Notes: generated from the letters alone by a model not told the origin. Positions 1-7,461 are shown, numbered from the stretch's first letter. The stretch: DNA of 35,164 nt from Dysgonomonas mossii DSM 22836 (GCF_000213575.1 NZ_GL892014.1:1-35164); one strand, 5' to 3'. Numbers and translations: made by a program.

Positions 1-840
1 ATCAATCGATATATTTGGTATAAATTCCGTTGTACCACCGTTTAAATCAGTACTCACAACCTGTTTGAATGGAACATACGGAGAAGGCATTACCGTGCCT
101 GTGACGATCATTGATATGTCTTTATTCGTCATAGGCAGCATCATACGCATATATACCGCTCCACTTGCCTTGTTCACGGTAATATTAAGCTCTGTGCTTC
201 CCGATGAAGTAATATTGTAGCTACCCGCCACAAACTTTCCTGATGCATCATATTGGCAGCTTAAACGATATCTTTGACAAAGCAATGATGTTTCACCGTC
301 CCATCTAATAAGTGGTGTTACATACCACCCTGGACTAGTTATTATATTTCCGTTCGTATCTAAGCCTTTGTTAAATCCGTCTGAATAGTTTGGGTTAAGC
401 CTATTTGTTCCGTATTGTAGTTTAATGCCATTTTGCGTAAATTCAGTATCAAGTTGCGCCCCTGTCTTGGTTGTACCGCCTGCTAGCATTACGTCAGAAG
501 GTATAACAATGCCTATATCAACCCACTTGTTAGGATCATAAGGGTTTGTTTCTGAAATTACATCATTGTATTTCCAGTAATGACCTGTATCAGTTGCTTT
601 GTATGTATCACCTTTCTTTGGTGTTGTTACCTCTGATTTTATGGTAGCTACATTAGCTTTTGATCCTAGAAGGTTTGTTCCTGATACTGCATCTTGCAAT
701 TCGTTTTTTGTAGCTAATGTATCAAGAGATACTTTAGATGTCCTTCCTGATTTATACCCTATTGCTTCAAACCCTGCTGGCGAATCCTCTGTAGGTAATT
801 GAGATGGTTGTATGCCGTTTATATTTATATTATCTGCCAT
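1..840 (-). CDS. Tail fiber / receptor-binding-type protein, N-terminal 280 residues (runs off window)
   Basis: The frame is open from an ATG at 838-840 to the window edge, so the C-terminus is missing. The N-terminus (MADNININGIQPSQLPTEDS) and the following 'GFEAIGYKSGRTSKVSLDTLA' style segment resemble the virion-attachment ends of phage tail fibers. About residues 75-110 hold a 'KGDTYKATDTGHYWKYN' segment seen in carbohydrate-binding or fiber repeats. The rest is Thr/Gly/Asn-rich and beta-like. It starts one base after the stop of the Dit-like gene, so the two are probably translationally coupled. It is the most distal tail gene seen, which fits a fiber or adhesin that contacts the host surface. 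The role comes from position and composition; no catalytic motif is visible. Confidence 0.7.
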   Translation of the reverse strand, partial: MADNININGIQPSQLPTEDSPAGFEAIGYKSGRTSKVSLDTLATKNELQDAVSGTNLLGSKANVATIKSEVTTPKKGDTYKATDTGHYWKYNDVISETNPYDPNKWVDIGIVIPSDVMLAGGTTKTGAQLDTEFTQNGIKLQYGTNRLNPNYSDGFNKGLDTNGNIITSPGWYVTPLIRWDGETSLLCQRYRLSCQYDASGKFVAGSYNITSSGSTELNITVNKASGAVYMRMMLPMTNKDISMIVTGTVMPSPYVPFKQVVSTDLNGGTTEFIPNISID

Positions 841-841
841 T

Positions 842-1321
842 TCAAACTATAATAGTTTCGTTGTTATCAGTTAATAAAAGCTCATTGTTCTCTGTAACCA
901 GTACATCATAAGTTATCGTTTCGCCCAAAGGTTCAGTAAATCGAATAGCCACTTTCCCATCTGTAAATCCTATACCCATATCAAGGCTTTGCGGGTCTTC
1001 CATGTACAAGTAGTATGTTTCATCTATTGATGTCACAGAAAGCTTAATTTGTCCGTTACTTATCTCACTCTTGAAGTCTTTGTACTTTGTCAAATATTCG
1101 CTTCGTGTTGAACAAGTAATGTCAAAAATCAATATAATTTGCCTGCTGTTTTTCTTTGGGTTAGTTATGAAAACTTGTTTGCCGTCTTGAGAACGAGACT
1201 CATTCTCTATATATGACTTCATAGGATAAGGAGAAAGCAGATTTTCATAAGAGTTATCCGCTAACTTGACATTCCATGTAGACCATGCGTCTTTGTCATT
1301 TATAAATAATTCGCCTGTCAT
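842..1321 (-). CDS. Small tail protein, possibly distal-tail (Dit)-like
   Basis: This 159-residue protein begins MTGELFINDKDAWSTWNVKL. That kind of N-terminus (a short beta hairpin followed by 'D...W.V') recurs in tail proteins of Bacteroidetes siphophages. No signal peptide, membrane segment or catalytic motif is seen. The composition suggests a beta-rich structural protein. It lies between the tail hub (separated by the left island) and the tail fiber, one base upstream of the fiber start codon. A role joining tail tip and fiber is inferred from order only. Neck or other minor tail functions cannot be excluded. Confidence 0.55.
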   Translation of the reverse strand: MTGELFINDKDAWSTWNVKLADNSYENLLSPYPMKSYIENESRSQDGKQVFITNPKKNSRQIILIFDITCSTRSEYLTKYKDFKSEISNGQIKLSVTSIDETYYLYMEDPQSLDMGIGFTDGKVAIRFTEPLGETITYDVLVTENNELLLTDNNETIIV

Positions 1322-1407
1322 TATTTTTTTATTTTAAAGTTACTTATAGCTTAAAAACCTATTACCCTAATATGCTTTTACGAGTAAACAGTATCTATTT
1401 TGTTTGC

Positions 1408-1725
1408 TTATAAGTATTTAATCCACGAAAACAGCTTCCTTTTGATTAAATATTCATCATCTAATTGATTGATATACGCTTCACGTTCGAATGAAATATT
1501 ATAGTATGCTAACATCTTATCCCGGTACTGAATAAGCCTTATTAACCACTCTATACAATACCATAAGTAAAAGAATACCCAAAGCATTTCGTTCCCTTGC
1601 TTGACGTGTATTGCTTCGTGGTTCTTGCTAGTTTCGTTAAGCTCTTTTCTTGCAAACACAACCCCAAACAACGTAATAGCTATAAATCCTTTCGGCGGTA
1701 TCAACTTATTTTGTACTATCTTCAT
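1408..1725 (-). CDS. Small membrane-associated protein with HExxH zinc-peptidase motif
   Basis: The 105-residue product contains H36-E37-A-I-H40, a classical HExxH zinc site. A hydrophobic stretch at about residues 47-66 (aromatic, Trp/Tyr/Phe-rich) could lie in or on the membrane. E80 or E82 in 'FEREAY' is a plausible third zinc ligand. This arrangement recalls a reduced M56 or gluzincin peptidase. The gene follows the terminator at 1753-1784, so it is probably transcribed separately from the GHKL gene upstream. Whether it is active, and on what substrate, cannot be judged. It is unusual to find it inside a tail module. Confidence 0.55.
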   Translation of the reverse strand: MKIVQNKLIPPKGFIAITLFGVVFARKELNETSKNHEAIHVKQGNEMLWVFFYLWYCIEWLIRLIQYRDKMLAYYNISFEREAYINQLDDEYLIKRKLFSWIKYL

Positions 1726-1752
1726 GTTTTTGATTTAAAGATACAGGCATGA

Positions 1753-1784
1753 AAAAAGCCTACCATGTGATTAGTAGGCTTTGG
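1753..1784 (-). terminator. Intrinsic terminator after the GHKL-type gene
   Basis: A perfect 9-bp stem (AAAGCCTAC at 1755-1763 paired with GTAGGCTTT at 1774-1782) has a 10-nt loop. Read on the minus strand it is followed by a run of six T. It lies 32 bp beyond the stop of the 427-residue gene and closes the minus arm of the left island. Confidence 0.8.
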
Positions 1785-1815
1785 ATAAATAGTATTTGAG
1801 TGGTTTGATTATTAT

Positions 1816-3099
1816 TTATATTGAATAAGCATTTTTACGTTTCATATATTCAATAAACTCAGTAATAATAGCAGTTTGAAAACTACGAGTTTCGTCTTCT
1901 ACTCCATATTTTATGTGAATAAATTCTTCAAGAATAGTATTTACTGTTTCATTTATACCCCTAGTTAATCCTACATCTGATAATATAATATCATCTCCTC
2001 TTATAGTTCCAAATACTTTTTTATTATCAAATACTGCTACTTTTATATTATAAGGAATGACAAACCCGCACTCTTTAAGAAATTCATTCGCTTCTTTTAT
2101 AGTCTGCAATGCTAGACTATCAGGGTGTATAATACGATAAACTGATCCGTTTCTACTCATATCAAATCTATCGCCTACTTGTTCATGTCCTAATTTACCT
2201 CGAATTGCCGTATATACTTTAGTAGGAACTATTGCAAATTGATGAACCTCATCTGGTTTAAGCAGACCAGCAAATCCTTGTGGAGCTACATTTATATTCC
2301 TTATAACTTCCTCTGCCTCACAAGATAAGTAGCTACTATTTATAGTAATATAATCACCTATATTAGATTCTATATTATTAGGATTATTAGAATCAATTAA
2401 AATCTGTCTAAATACTTCTTTATTTGTACAACTAAATATCAATCTCCAAAGATACTCGGATACTTCCCATGAGTATTTTATAAGACGATTCTCATCAATA
2501 GATATGTCATGGAAATCATAATCAAAAGAACTATTTAAATTTGTTTCATGACAACGAATTCCTTTTCTATAAATATTTGCTTTAGAACCTGTCTTTTTTA
2601 GTATTCTACCATATTTTCCTTCAAATAATATCTCTTTGTTTTCTGCAAAATAATTATCAAAATTAGAGAAGAAGTCCATCACATCCGTTTTTATATCAAA
2701 ATATACATGAGTTTCTCCTTCTGCAGGGATAATATCGTTAACGCATTCTATTGAAGCTTCCCCTTCATCAATAGCATTGCAATATAATTCCCTAACAGCT
2801 TGCCAGAACTGCCAATCAACACCCATCTCAGTGGTAATAGATGATTGTTCACCATTAACATAAATACGATTAAATATATGACCTCTAAACTCTTCCTGTT
2901 TAGTTTCGATAAATATTTCTTCTTTTCCTGCAAATATTTTTACAATGTATTTATTCCGTAATAAATAGGCTAGAGCATATTTATTACCGCTACCAAAACG
3001 ACCTATTTTAGTACTATCATCTCGTTTTGATGATACACCTACTAATGTAAGTGCCCTAGCATCAATATGTCCCTTGTTTTTAATCTTAACGTATTTCAT
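1816..3099 (-). CDS. GHKL/Hsp90-like ATPase with permuted motif order and degenerate C-terminal HExxH
   Basis: This 427-residue protein has the signatures of a Bergerat-fold ATPase in unusual order. Residues 32-48 (IGRFGSGNKYALAYLLR) match the Hsp90/MORC G2 lid pattern 'IGxFGxGxxSA'. Just before it, residues 6-25 (IKNKGHIDARALTLVGVSSK) align with the G1 region 'DxGxGM...L..LGTIAKS', although the key Asp is Asn8. The N-box, which normally comes first, is downstream at residues 99-113 with correct spacing: E104, N108, D111. The C-terminus has E391-E392-F-I-H395 followed by E403, like an HExxH site that has lost its first His. It is the last gene of a three-gene minus unit with its own promoter and terminator. 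ATPase activity, ligand and role are inferred; defence, anti-defence or chaperone-like roles are all possible. Confidence 0.6.
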   Translation of the reverse strand: MKYVKIKNKGHIDARALTLVGVSSKRDDSTKIGRFGSGNKYALAYLLRNKYIVKIFAGKEEIFIETKQEEFRGHIFNRIYVNGEQSSITTEMGVDWQFWQAVRELYCNAIDEGEASIECVNDIIPAEGETHVYFDIKTDVMDFFSNFDNYFAENKEILFEGKYGRILKKTGSKANIYRKGIRCHETNLNSSFDYDFHDISIDENRLIKYSWEVSEYLWRLIFSCTNKEVFRQILIDSNNPNNIESNIGDYITINSSYLSCEAEEVIRNINVAPQGFAGLLKPDEVHQFAIVPTKVYTAIRGKLGHEQVGDRFDMSRNGSVYRIIHPDSLALQTIKEANEFLKECGFVIPYNIKVAVFDNKKVFGTIRGDDIILSDVGLTRGINETVNTILEEFIHIKYGVEDETRSFQTAIITEFIEYMKRKNAYSI

Positions 3100-3129
3100 A
3101 TTATATAAATTATTATTATTTCATTTCCA

Positions 3130-3273
3130 TTATTTCGGAAGCTCTATATTTCTTATCCGTATTTCGTAAGCTATACGCTTGCGGTTCTCGTGTGTCAAGT
3201 TGGTAGATAACATATCCTGTAAATGATCTGTAGACAGTTGATCTAGTTCTGTGAATGATATATCTTTTTTCAT
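3130..3273 (-). CDS. 47-residue protein of unknown function
   Basis: An ATG at 3271-3273 opens 47 codons ending with TAA at 3130-3132. The product starts MKKDISFTELDQLSTDHLQD and is charged and probably helical. It begins two bases after the stop of the 79-residue gene and is followed 30 bp later by the GHKL-type gene. That tight spacing supports a real gene in one transcript. A purine-rich stretch lies just before the start. No family is recognised. It could be a small partner or regulator of the ATPase. Confidence 0.55.
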   Translation of the reverse strand: MKKDISFTELDQLSTDHLQDMLSTNLTHENRKRIAYEIRIRNIELPK

Positions 3274-3275
3274 AA

Positions 3276-3515
3276 TCAATCCCCCGAATATGCACGGTTA
3301 GCGTAATAGCTTTCTATACCTACATTGTTACTTGCATTAAAAGAATAAATAGAAGTATCAACAGGTTTTCTGTTAGCTTCTCTGCGAGCTTCTAATACAT
3401 CACATTTAGCTCTTTGCCATGCAATAGAAAGACATTCAGAAAATGATACGCTTGCGTTTCTTCTTTTGATCGACCATGCTGCCTTAAATATCCTGCTTTT
3501 GTTGTAACGTGTCAT
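3276..3515 (-). CDS. Small helical protein, unknown function, first gene of the left-island minus arm
   Basis: The 79-residue product begins MTRYNKSRIFKAAWSIKRR and continues with 'SFSECLSIAWQRAK'. This is a two-helix basic pattern (NKS-I-K-AW ... FSE-L--AW--AK) common in small proteins of Bacteroidetes phages and conjugative elements. Its molecular role is not known to me. The remainder is Ser/Asn/Tyr-rich and probably disordered. It is the promoter-proximal gene of the minus unit and overlaps none of its neighbours. Binding to nucleic acid is a guess from the basic helices only. Confidence 0.55.
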   Translation of the reverse strand: MTRYNKSRIFKAAWSIKRRNASVSFSECLSIAWQRAKCDVLEARREANRKPVDTSIYSFNASNNVGIESYYANRAYSGD

Positions 3516-3548
3516 AATTAATTAAACTTTAGTTGTATAATCACAATG

Positions 3549-3556
3549 CAAATATA
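3549..3556 (-). promoter_or_regulatory. Putative Bacteroidetes -7 element for the left-island minus arm
   Basis: Minus-strand TATATTTG fits TAnnTTTG and lies 34 bp before the start at 3515. No clear -33 TTTG is found at the expected spacing, so this rests on the -7 match, the position and the very AT-rich divergent gap. Confidence 0.4.
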
Positions 3557-3639
3557 ACTATATGTTTAATATTGTAGATGTTTATTTAGTTAATAAATAT
3601 TAAATAATTATATATATAGTTTTATTATTTAGTTTTTAA

Positions 3640-3647
3640 TATATTTG
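3640..3647 (+). promoter_or_regulatory. Putative Bacteroidetes -7 element for the XRE gene and plus arm
   Basis: TATATTTG fits TAnnTTTG and lies 33 bp before the XRE start at 3681. The -33 region is weak. With the element at 3549-3556 on the other strand it forms a divergent pair. The short AT-rich gap between them includes partial dyads (for example AATATT at about 3568 and 3596) that could be operators for the XRE protein. Confidence 0.4.
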
Positions 3648-3680
3648 TAGTTTAATTAATAACTAAATAACAATTTACAT

Positions 3681-3974
3681 ATGATTAAACTAAGAGTTAA
3701 GGACATATTGAGAGAAAAGGGTATTACACAAAAAGACTTAGCTGATAGACTCAATATTACAGAGGTTGGATTGTCGAAATCGTTAAGCGAAAAAGGAAAT
3801 CCTACAATATCAACATTGGATAATATTGCAAATGCATTAGATGTTAATATAACTGAGCTGTTTGAGCCAAAAGGTATAAGTGGAATTATAAAGATTGATA
3901 ATAAATCTTACGAAATAAATTCCCTAGACGACATTAAAAAATTATTGGCTGAAATAGAGGATAATAAAAGTTAA
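3681..3974 (+). CDS. XRE-family HTH transcriptional regulator
   Basis: Residues 4-60 form a compact Cro/CI-type helix-turn-helix: 'DILREKGITQKDLADRLNIT' then 'STLDNIANALDVNITELF'. The C-terminal part (GIIKIDNKSYEINSLDDIKK) is the short tail common in small Bacteroidetes XRE proteins. At 97 residues it lacks the protease-like domain of LexA/CI repressors, so cleavage-type induction is unlikely. It faces away from the 3276-3515 gene across a promoter-rich gap. Autoregulation and control of the GHKL unit are therefore likely. It leads a plus-strand unit of membrane and envelope genes. Confidence 0.85.
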   Translation: MIKLRVKDILREKGITQKDLADRLNITEVGLSKSLSEKGNPTISTLDNIANALDVNITELFEPKGISGIIKIDNKSYEINSLDDIKKLLAEIEDNKS

Positions 3975-3978
3975 TTTG

Positions 3979-3986
3979 TAGTTTTG
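3979..3986 (+). promoter_or_regulatory. Possible -7 element before the TM2 gene
   Basis: TAGTTTTG fits TAnnTTTG and lies 24 bp before the start at 4010, just after the XRE stop codon. No -33 TTTG is seen at the right spacing. In such AT-rich DNA a lone match is weak evidence. Confidence 0.25.
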
Positions 3987-4009
3987 TGGATTAACTTAAA
4001 TCTTATTGT

Positions 4010-4363
4010 ATGAAAAATAAGACAGTAGCAGCATTATTAGCAATATTCTTAGGTTGTCTAGGTATTCATAAATTCTATTTAGGTAAAGGCGGGCAAGGGG
4101 TTTTATATCTTCTTATAACAGTATTTACGTTAGGTATAGCAGGTATAATAATAGCTATAATTTCTTTAATTGAAGGTATTATATTAATATCAATGAGCGA
4201 CAAAGAATTTGATATGAAGTATAATAAACAGTATATGGCAGCGAACCAAAATAACAATCATAGAGGTGATTATATTGAAGATATACGCAAGCTATACCAA
4301 CTCAAACAAGATGGTATCATAACCGAACAGGAATTTGAGGATAAAAAAAGAAAGATGTTGTAA
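4010..4363 (+). CDS. TM2-domain membrane protein with C-terminal SHOCT domain
   Basis: The 117-residue protein has a TM2 domain. The first hydrophobic helix is at about residues 5-17, followed by the hallmark 'GIHKFYLGKGGQGVLYLL' and a second helix to about residue 62. A linker leads to a C-terminal SHOCT-type helix pair, 'IRKLYQLKQDGIITEQEFEDKK', where 'L..LkdqGiITeeEFe.kK' is the family pattern. TM2 proteins sit in the inner membrane and SHOCT is thought to mediate oligomerisation. It is the second gene of a plus unit whose other products also target the envelope. A superinfection-exclusion or host-modifying role is plausible but inferred. Confidence 0.85.
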   Translation: MKNKTVAALLAIFLGCLGIHKFYLGKGGQGVLYLLITVFTLGIAGIIIAIISLIEGIILISMSDKEFDMKYNKQYMAANQNNNHRGDYIEDIRKLYQLKQDGIITEQEFEDKKRKML

Positions 4364-4388
4364 AATAAACTCACTTAATAATATAAAT

Positions 4389-4700
4389 ATGGAAGGATTT
4401 TATTTATTTATAGGTATCGTTATTATTGTATTCGGTATTCTTCAAATTATATTGTTTTTTAAGCTTTGGGGTATGACAAACGATATTCGAGAAATAAGAA
4501 ATGAATATATAAATAAATCAGAAACCTATAATACAAATGATGATATCATTATAAATAAATCGGTAATACATAAAGTTTCAGGTAAAACACTTATTGCGAA
4601 ATTGTATGACAATGATACAGATAAATATGTGTGTTATTCAGAATCAGGAATATTTGAAAATAGATTTTCTAAAGACGATCTTATTTTTTTAGAAGATTAG
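4389..4700 (+). CDS. Single-span membrane protein, unknown function
   Basis: The start ATG at 4389 is preferred. It gives 103 residues beginning MEGFYLFIGIVIIVFGILQI, and it avoids the overlap with the TM2 gene that an upstream in-frame ATG at 4335 would create. Residues 4-26 form one strong transmembrane helix. The rest is a charged soluble region with 'SGKTLIAKLYDNDTDKYVC', perhaps a small beta domain facing the cytoplasm. No family is recognised. It lies 25 bp after the TM2 gene and 20 bp before the lipoprotein gene, so it belongs to the same unit. Confidence 0.6.
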   Translation: MEGFYLFIGIVIIVFGILQIILFFKLWGMTNDIREIRNEYINKSETYNTNDDIIINKSVIHKVSGKTLIAKLYDNDTDKYVCYSESGIFENRFSKDDLIFLED

Positions 4701-4720
4701 AATAATAAATTAATACTATA

Positions 4721-5122
4721 ATGAAAAAATACATATTGCTTTTCATGCTATTGCCTTTTTTTATTTCTTGCTCAAGCGATGAGAACGAACCTATGCAGGA
4801 TTATACAAGCTTTACGCTAGAGAATAAATCTTCCGTTGATTTACCGAATGTCGTTATTGGTTATCTAACTGATGGAAGGTATAAGAAGATTGCTGATTTA
4901 GGAAATATAAATAAAGGAGAAATATCAAATGAGATTAGAATAGCTAATTCATCTATTAAAGAGATATATGTATTTTTTGATTATTCTGATTATGTAGCTG
5001 CAATAAGAGCTGATATATCTTTTATAGTTTATGAAAATAAACTAAATAAATTTGTTCTGCCTAGCGGAATAAAGGGTATTGCGATAACGGATAAAACAGA
5101 TCCGGCACAATACCCTCAATAA
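4721..5122 (+). CDS. Predicted surface lipoprotein
   Basis: The N-terminus has a short basic start (MKK), a hydrophobic core and a lipobox ending FFISC, with Cys17 as the lipidated residue. Cys is followed by SSDENE. In Bacteroidetes such Ser/Asp/Glu-rich +2 to +5 signals direct lipoproteins to the outer surface. The mature part is about 117 residues, with no cysteine and a beta-like pattern. It is the last gene of the plus unit and stops 1 bp before the tail hub gene on the other strand. In a phage, such a lipoprotein could block a receptor and prevent superinfection. That role is inferred. Confidence 0.75.
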   Translation: MKKYILLFMLLPFFISCSSDENEPMQDYTSFTLENKSSVDLPNVVIGYLTDGRYKKIADLGNINKGEISNEIRIANSSIKEIYVFFDYSDYVAAIRADISFIVYENKLNKFVLPSGIKGIAITDKTDPAQYPQ

Positions 5123-5123
5123 T

Positions 5124-7325
5124 CTACTCAACTATTTCTAAGTTACCGTTATTGCTCCATACCGTACCTATTGGTTCAAAATCGGAACTAGTTGGTATTT
5201 CACTATTAATTATCAAAGTTGGATCACCTAAAAGAGGTTTAAATGTTATCCCTTTAGGTGTAATTACACATTGGCTCATTAAGTCGCCGTTTATTACACC
5301 TGAAACTTTGTCGGTGTACATGTCTCCAAGTGTCAACTTAGTAGAAATAATGTCATTTGTTGAATCCGTTGAATTTATCCATTCTAATTTTGCAATAGAG
5401 ATACTTGAACCTCTAAATCTTGCAAACATTTCAATGGATTTATTTTCAGCGTCAAAAACTATCTTATTTCCGTTGGTATCTGAACTTGTTACTTTCCCTC
5501 TCATAACTGCCTGCCCCATTATGACACGCCCGCCATGAGTAACCGCAAATCCTGCAACATCATCTGTAGCTTCTGGGTTTTCGACCAAGTTTATGGCTTG
5601 TTGTAAAGTTCCTCCACCCCAGAACGCAATATCATCATCATTCTGCTTTACACCGTTTACGCCTGCTGTATTTACCCAAACATCACCCTGCATTAATCCC
5701 ATTTGAATTAATGTAGTCAATATAAGACCTCCATCTATCGTTGTTTCATTCTGTAAAGCAGTACGCAAGTAATTCATACCTCTAATGCTTCGTGTGTTAT
5801 TGTTAGATGCTCTCATAGCCTCTAAATAATTCACATCAGCCTCTTTCTTGTTGCTGTCTACTTTGGCTTCTAATGCTTTTCTACGGCTATAACGAGGCTT
5901 TTCTCCGACTAAGTATTCATCTTTACAAGACACAGGGTATTTAGTAAATCCACGAATACGAGACACTTTTTCGCCTCCGTTAAAGATCAAACTTTTAAGT
6001 TTTACGCTTTGCCCTAAACCCATATCTAACCCATAAGCAGCAACCCTAAAAGGATTAGCCATACATGTATAAGTAGCGTTTTCTTCTTGAAGGCTTGCCA
6101 TTTTCGCTTGTGCCTCTGTTAATAGTTCCTGTTCTGCTTCTCCCACATACTGATCGCCAACTAAAGATATATTGAAGTTATAAAGCACATAGAAGTCACC
6201 TACACGTGGACATAGTAAGTCATTCGGTATAATTAAATCTGGGTTATCCTGATTGTTTATTATTTCAAATTCTTGTCCGTGCTCTTCTGTATTGTGGAAA
6301 GCTAGTTCAAAATCACGACCTGATAGGAAGCTGTTTTCGCCAAATTGAAGCGATAAAGTTAGCCCCGGTAATATATATTCAGAATTGAAGTTCAAACCAC
6401 TATCCTTGAAATAAAATACCGTCATTTCTATACCATCATCATTTTTTACGGTTGCCGTTCTAAGTGCTGTAATCGTTCCTGTACGCTTCGGATATATATA
6501 ATCAAATGTAAATACTTTCTCAATAATCTTATTCCCTGTCATATTCGGGAAAGCGTCTATATAGTCTCCGTTGGAAATTGGGAGTCTTAAGCGTTTTTGT
6601 ACAATAGCGTCCACAACTTCACTGCTTCCTGTACTTCTGTAGTTTGATGGTATATTTCGAGTCCCACCAAAAGCATACATACGTGTACAATATTCGTCAC
6701 TGTTTTCATTTGAGCGTGTAATGTCTATCAATTCTATTTCTCGCCTTAGCTCCATCAGTTCGCCTTTTGAATAGCTATACACTAAGTTTATTGTTTTAGC
6801 TTCATAGTCTAAATACCATTCGCAATTAAACGCTTCTGCAACGTCTGTAAGAAAATCGAAAACATTCTGAGAACTGAATGTAAGATTCTGCATATCGGTA
6901 GGCTCTACAACTCCTACGGTCCATGTTTCACCGGTGTATGCGTTTATATTATCACAACCTATCTGTAAGAATGTTCCGGCATGCTCCATTAGCGTCCATT
7001 CAGCCTCTTTCAATCCTTGATAAATATACCAACAAATAAAATCCTGCCAGAACATTTCAGGGGCTTCAAACTTTGGTTCATACTTGTAATTCTGAAATCC
7101 GCTTTCTGTTGGCTGACAGTCGGTGCGTATGGCATATCTTATACCCTTATAGTCTATATAATCAGCACGTACAAAGTCATATTTTATTGTTAGCGGAAAT
7201 GTGAACTGAACATAATGTTCTGACATTAATTCATTAGCCTGCTTGAAATCGTTAGGAATATCTAGGCGCACTTTAGGTTCGCCCCATGCATTGAAAATTG
7301 TAAGATCGTTACCTATTGTAATCAT
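5124..7325 (-). CDS. Tail tip / baseplate hub protein (prophage endopeptidase-tail type)
   Basis: This 733-residue protein immediately follows the tape measure gene. Its first about 420 residues have the mixed beta pattern of siphophage hub proteins (ITIGNDLTIFNAWGEPKVRL, then long segments such as 'FDFLTDVAEAFNCEWYLDYE', typical of the gp27-like hub fold). The region around residues 480-560 is charged and helical. The last about 200 residues are Gly/Asn/Thr-rich, with 'GFAVTHGGRVIMGQAV', and look fiber-like. It probably combines a hub with a fiber-carrying C-terminus. No catalytic residues could be assigned. It ends with TAG, which is relevant to stop-codon use in this genome. Confidence 0.7.
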   Translation of the reverse strand: MITIGNDLTIFNAWGEPKVRLDIPNDFKQANELMSEHYVQFTFPLTIKYDFVRADYIDYKGIRYAIRTDCQPTESGFQNYKYEPKFEAPEMFWQDFICWYIYQGLKEAEWTLMEHAGTFLQIGCDNINAYTGETWTVGVVEPTDMQNLTFSSQNVFDFLTDVAEAFNCEWYLDYEAKTINLVYSYSKGELMELRREIELIDITRSNENSDEYCTRMYAFGGTRNIPSNYRSTGSSEVVDAIVQKRLRLPISNGDYIDAFPNMTGNKIIEKVFTFDYIYPKRTGTITALRTATVKNDDGIEMTVFYFKDSGLNFNSEYILPGLTLSLQFGENSFLSGRDFELAFHNTEEHGQEFEIINNQDNPDLIIPNDLLCPRVGDFYVLYNFNISLVGDQYVGEAEQELLTEAQAKMASLQEENATYTCMANPFRVAAYGLDMGLGQSVKLKSLIFNGGEKVSRIRGFTKYPVSCKDEYLVGEKPRYSRRKALEAKVDSNKKEADVNYLEAMRASNNNTRSIRGMNYLRTALQNETTIDGGLILTTLIQMGLMQGDVWVNTAGVNGVKQNDDDIAFWGGGTLQQAINLVENPEATDDVAGFAVTHGGRVIMGQAVMRGKVTSSDTNGNKIVFDAENKSIEMFARFRGSSISIAKLEWINSTDSTNDIISTKLTLGDMYTDKVSGVINGDLMSQCVITPKGITFKPLLGDPTLIINSEIPTSSDFEPIGTVWSNNGNLEIVE

Positions 7326-7336
7326 AATATTGTTTT

Positions 7337-7438
7337 AAAAAAGAAAGGCAAAGAATAAAGATGTCCAAGGTTGCAGCCTACACCTAAATTCAATGCCTTT
7401 CTTTATATTTTTATACCGATGGCTGCAAGTATCGGATG
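7337..7438 (-). other. Structured noncoding leader with interleaved inverted repeats before the tail hub gene
   Basis: The 203-bp gap between tape measure and hub genes holds no convincing ORF. It holds two interleaved inverted repeats. One is AAAGAAAGGCA (7340-7350) with TGCCTTTCTTT (7394-7404). The other is TTGCAGCC (7371-7378) with GGCTGCAA (7431-7438). Because the order is A-B-A'-B', both could form together only as a pseudoknot, or they could exclude each other as alternative stems. On the minus strand the first pair ends in a T-run (CTTTCTTTTTT), so it may also act as a leaky terminator. A leader or attenuator that tunes hub expression is inferred. Confidence 0.4.
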
Positions 7439-7453
7439 TTTGTTTTCGTACTT

Positions 7454-7461
7454 CAAATGTA
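7454..7461 (-). promoter_or_regulatory. Weak internal -7 element before the tail hub gene
   Basis: Minus-strand TACATTTG fits TAnnTTTG, but no -33 TTTG is found at 19-21 bp. If used, transcripts would start just before the structured region at 7337-7438. Confidence 0.25.

Noticed and set aside
599-802. Plus-strand ORF of 67 codons inside the tail fiber gene
   Set aside because: It lies antisense within a convincing minus-strand fiber frame and has no recognisable features.
1322-1407. Possible promoter for the Dit-like and fiber genes
   Set aside because: Only TAACTTTA, with the final consensus base missing and no -33; too weak to call.
5152-5538. Plus-strand ORF of 128 codons antisense to the hub gene
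   Set aside because: Hydrophobic, shadow-like composition, with a well supported gene on the other strand in the same place.
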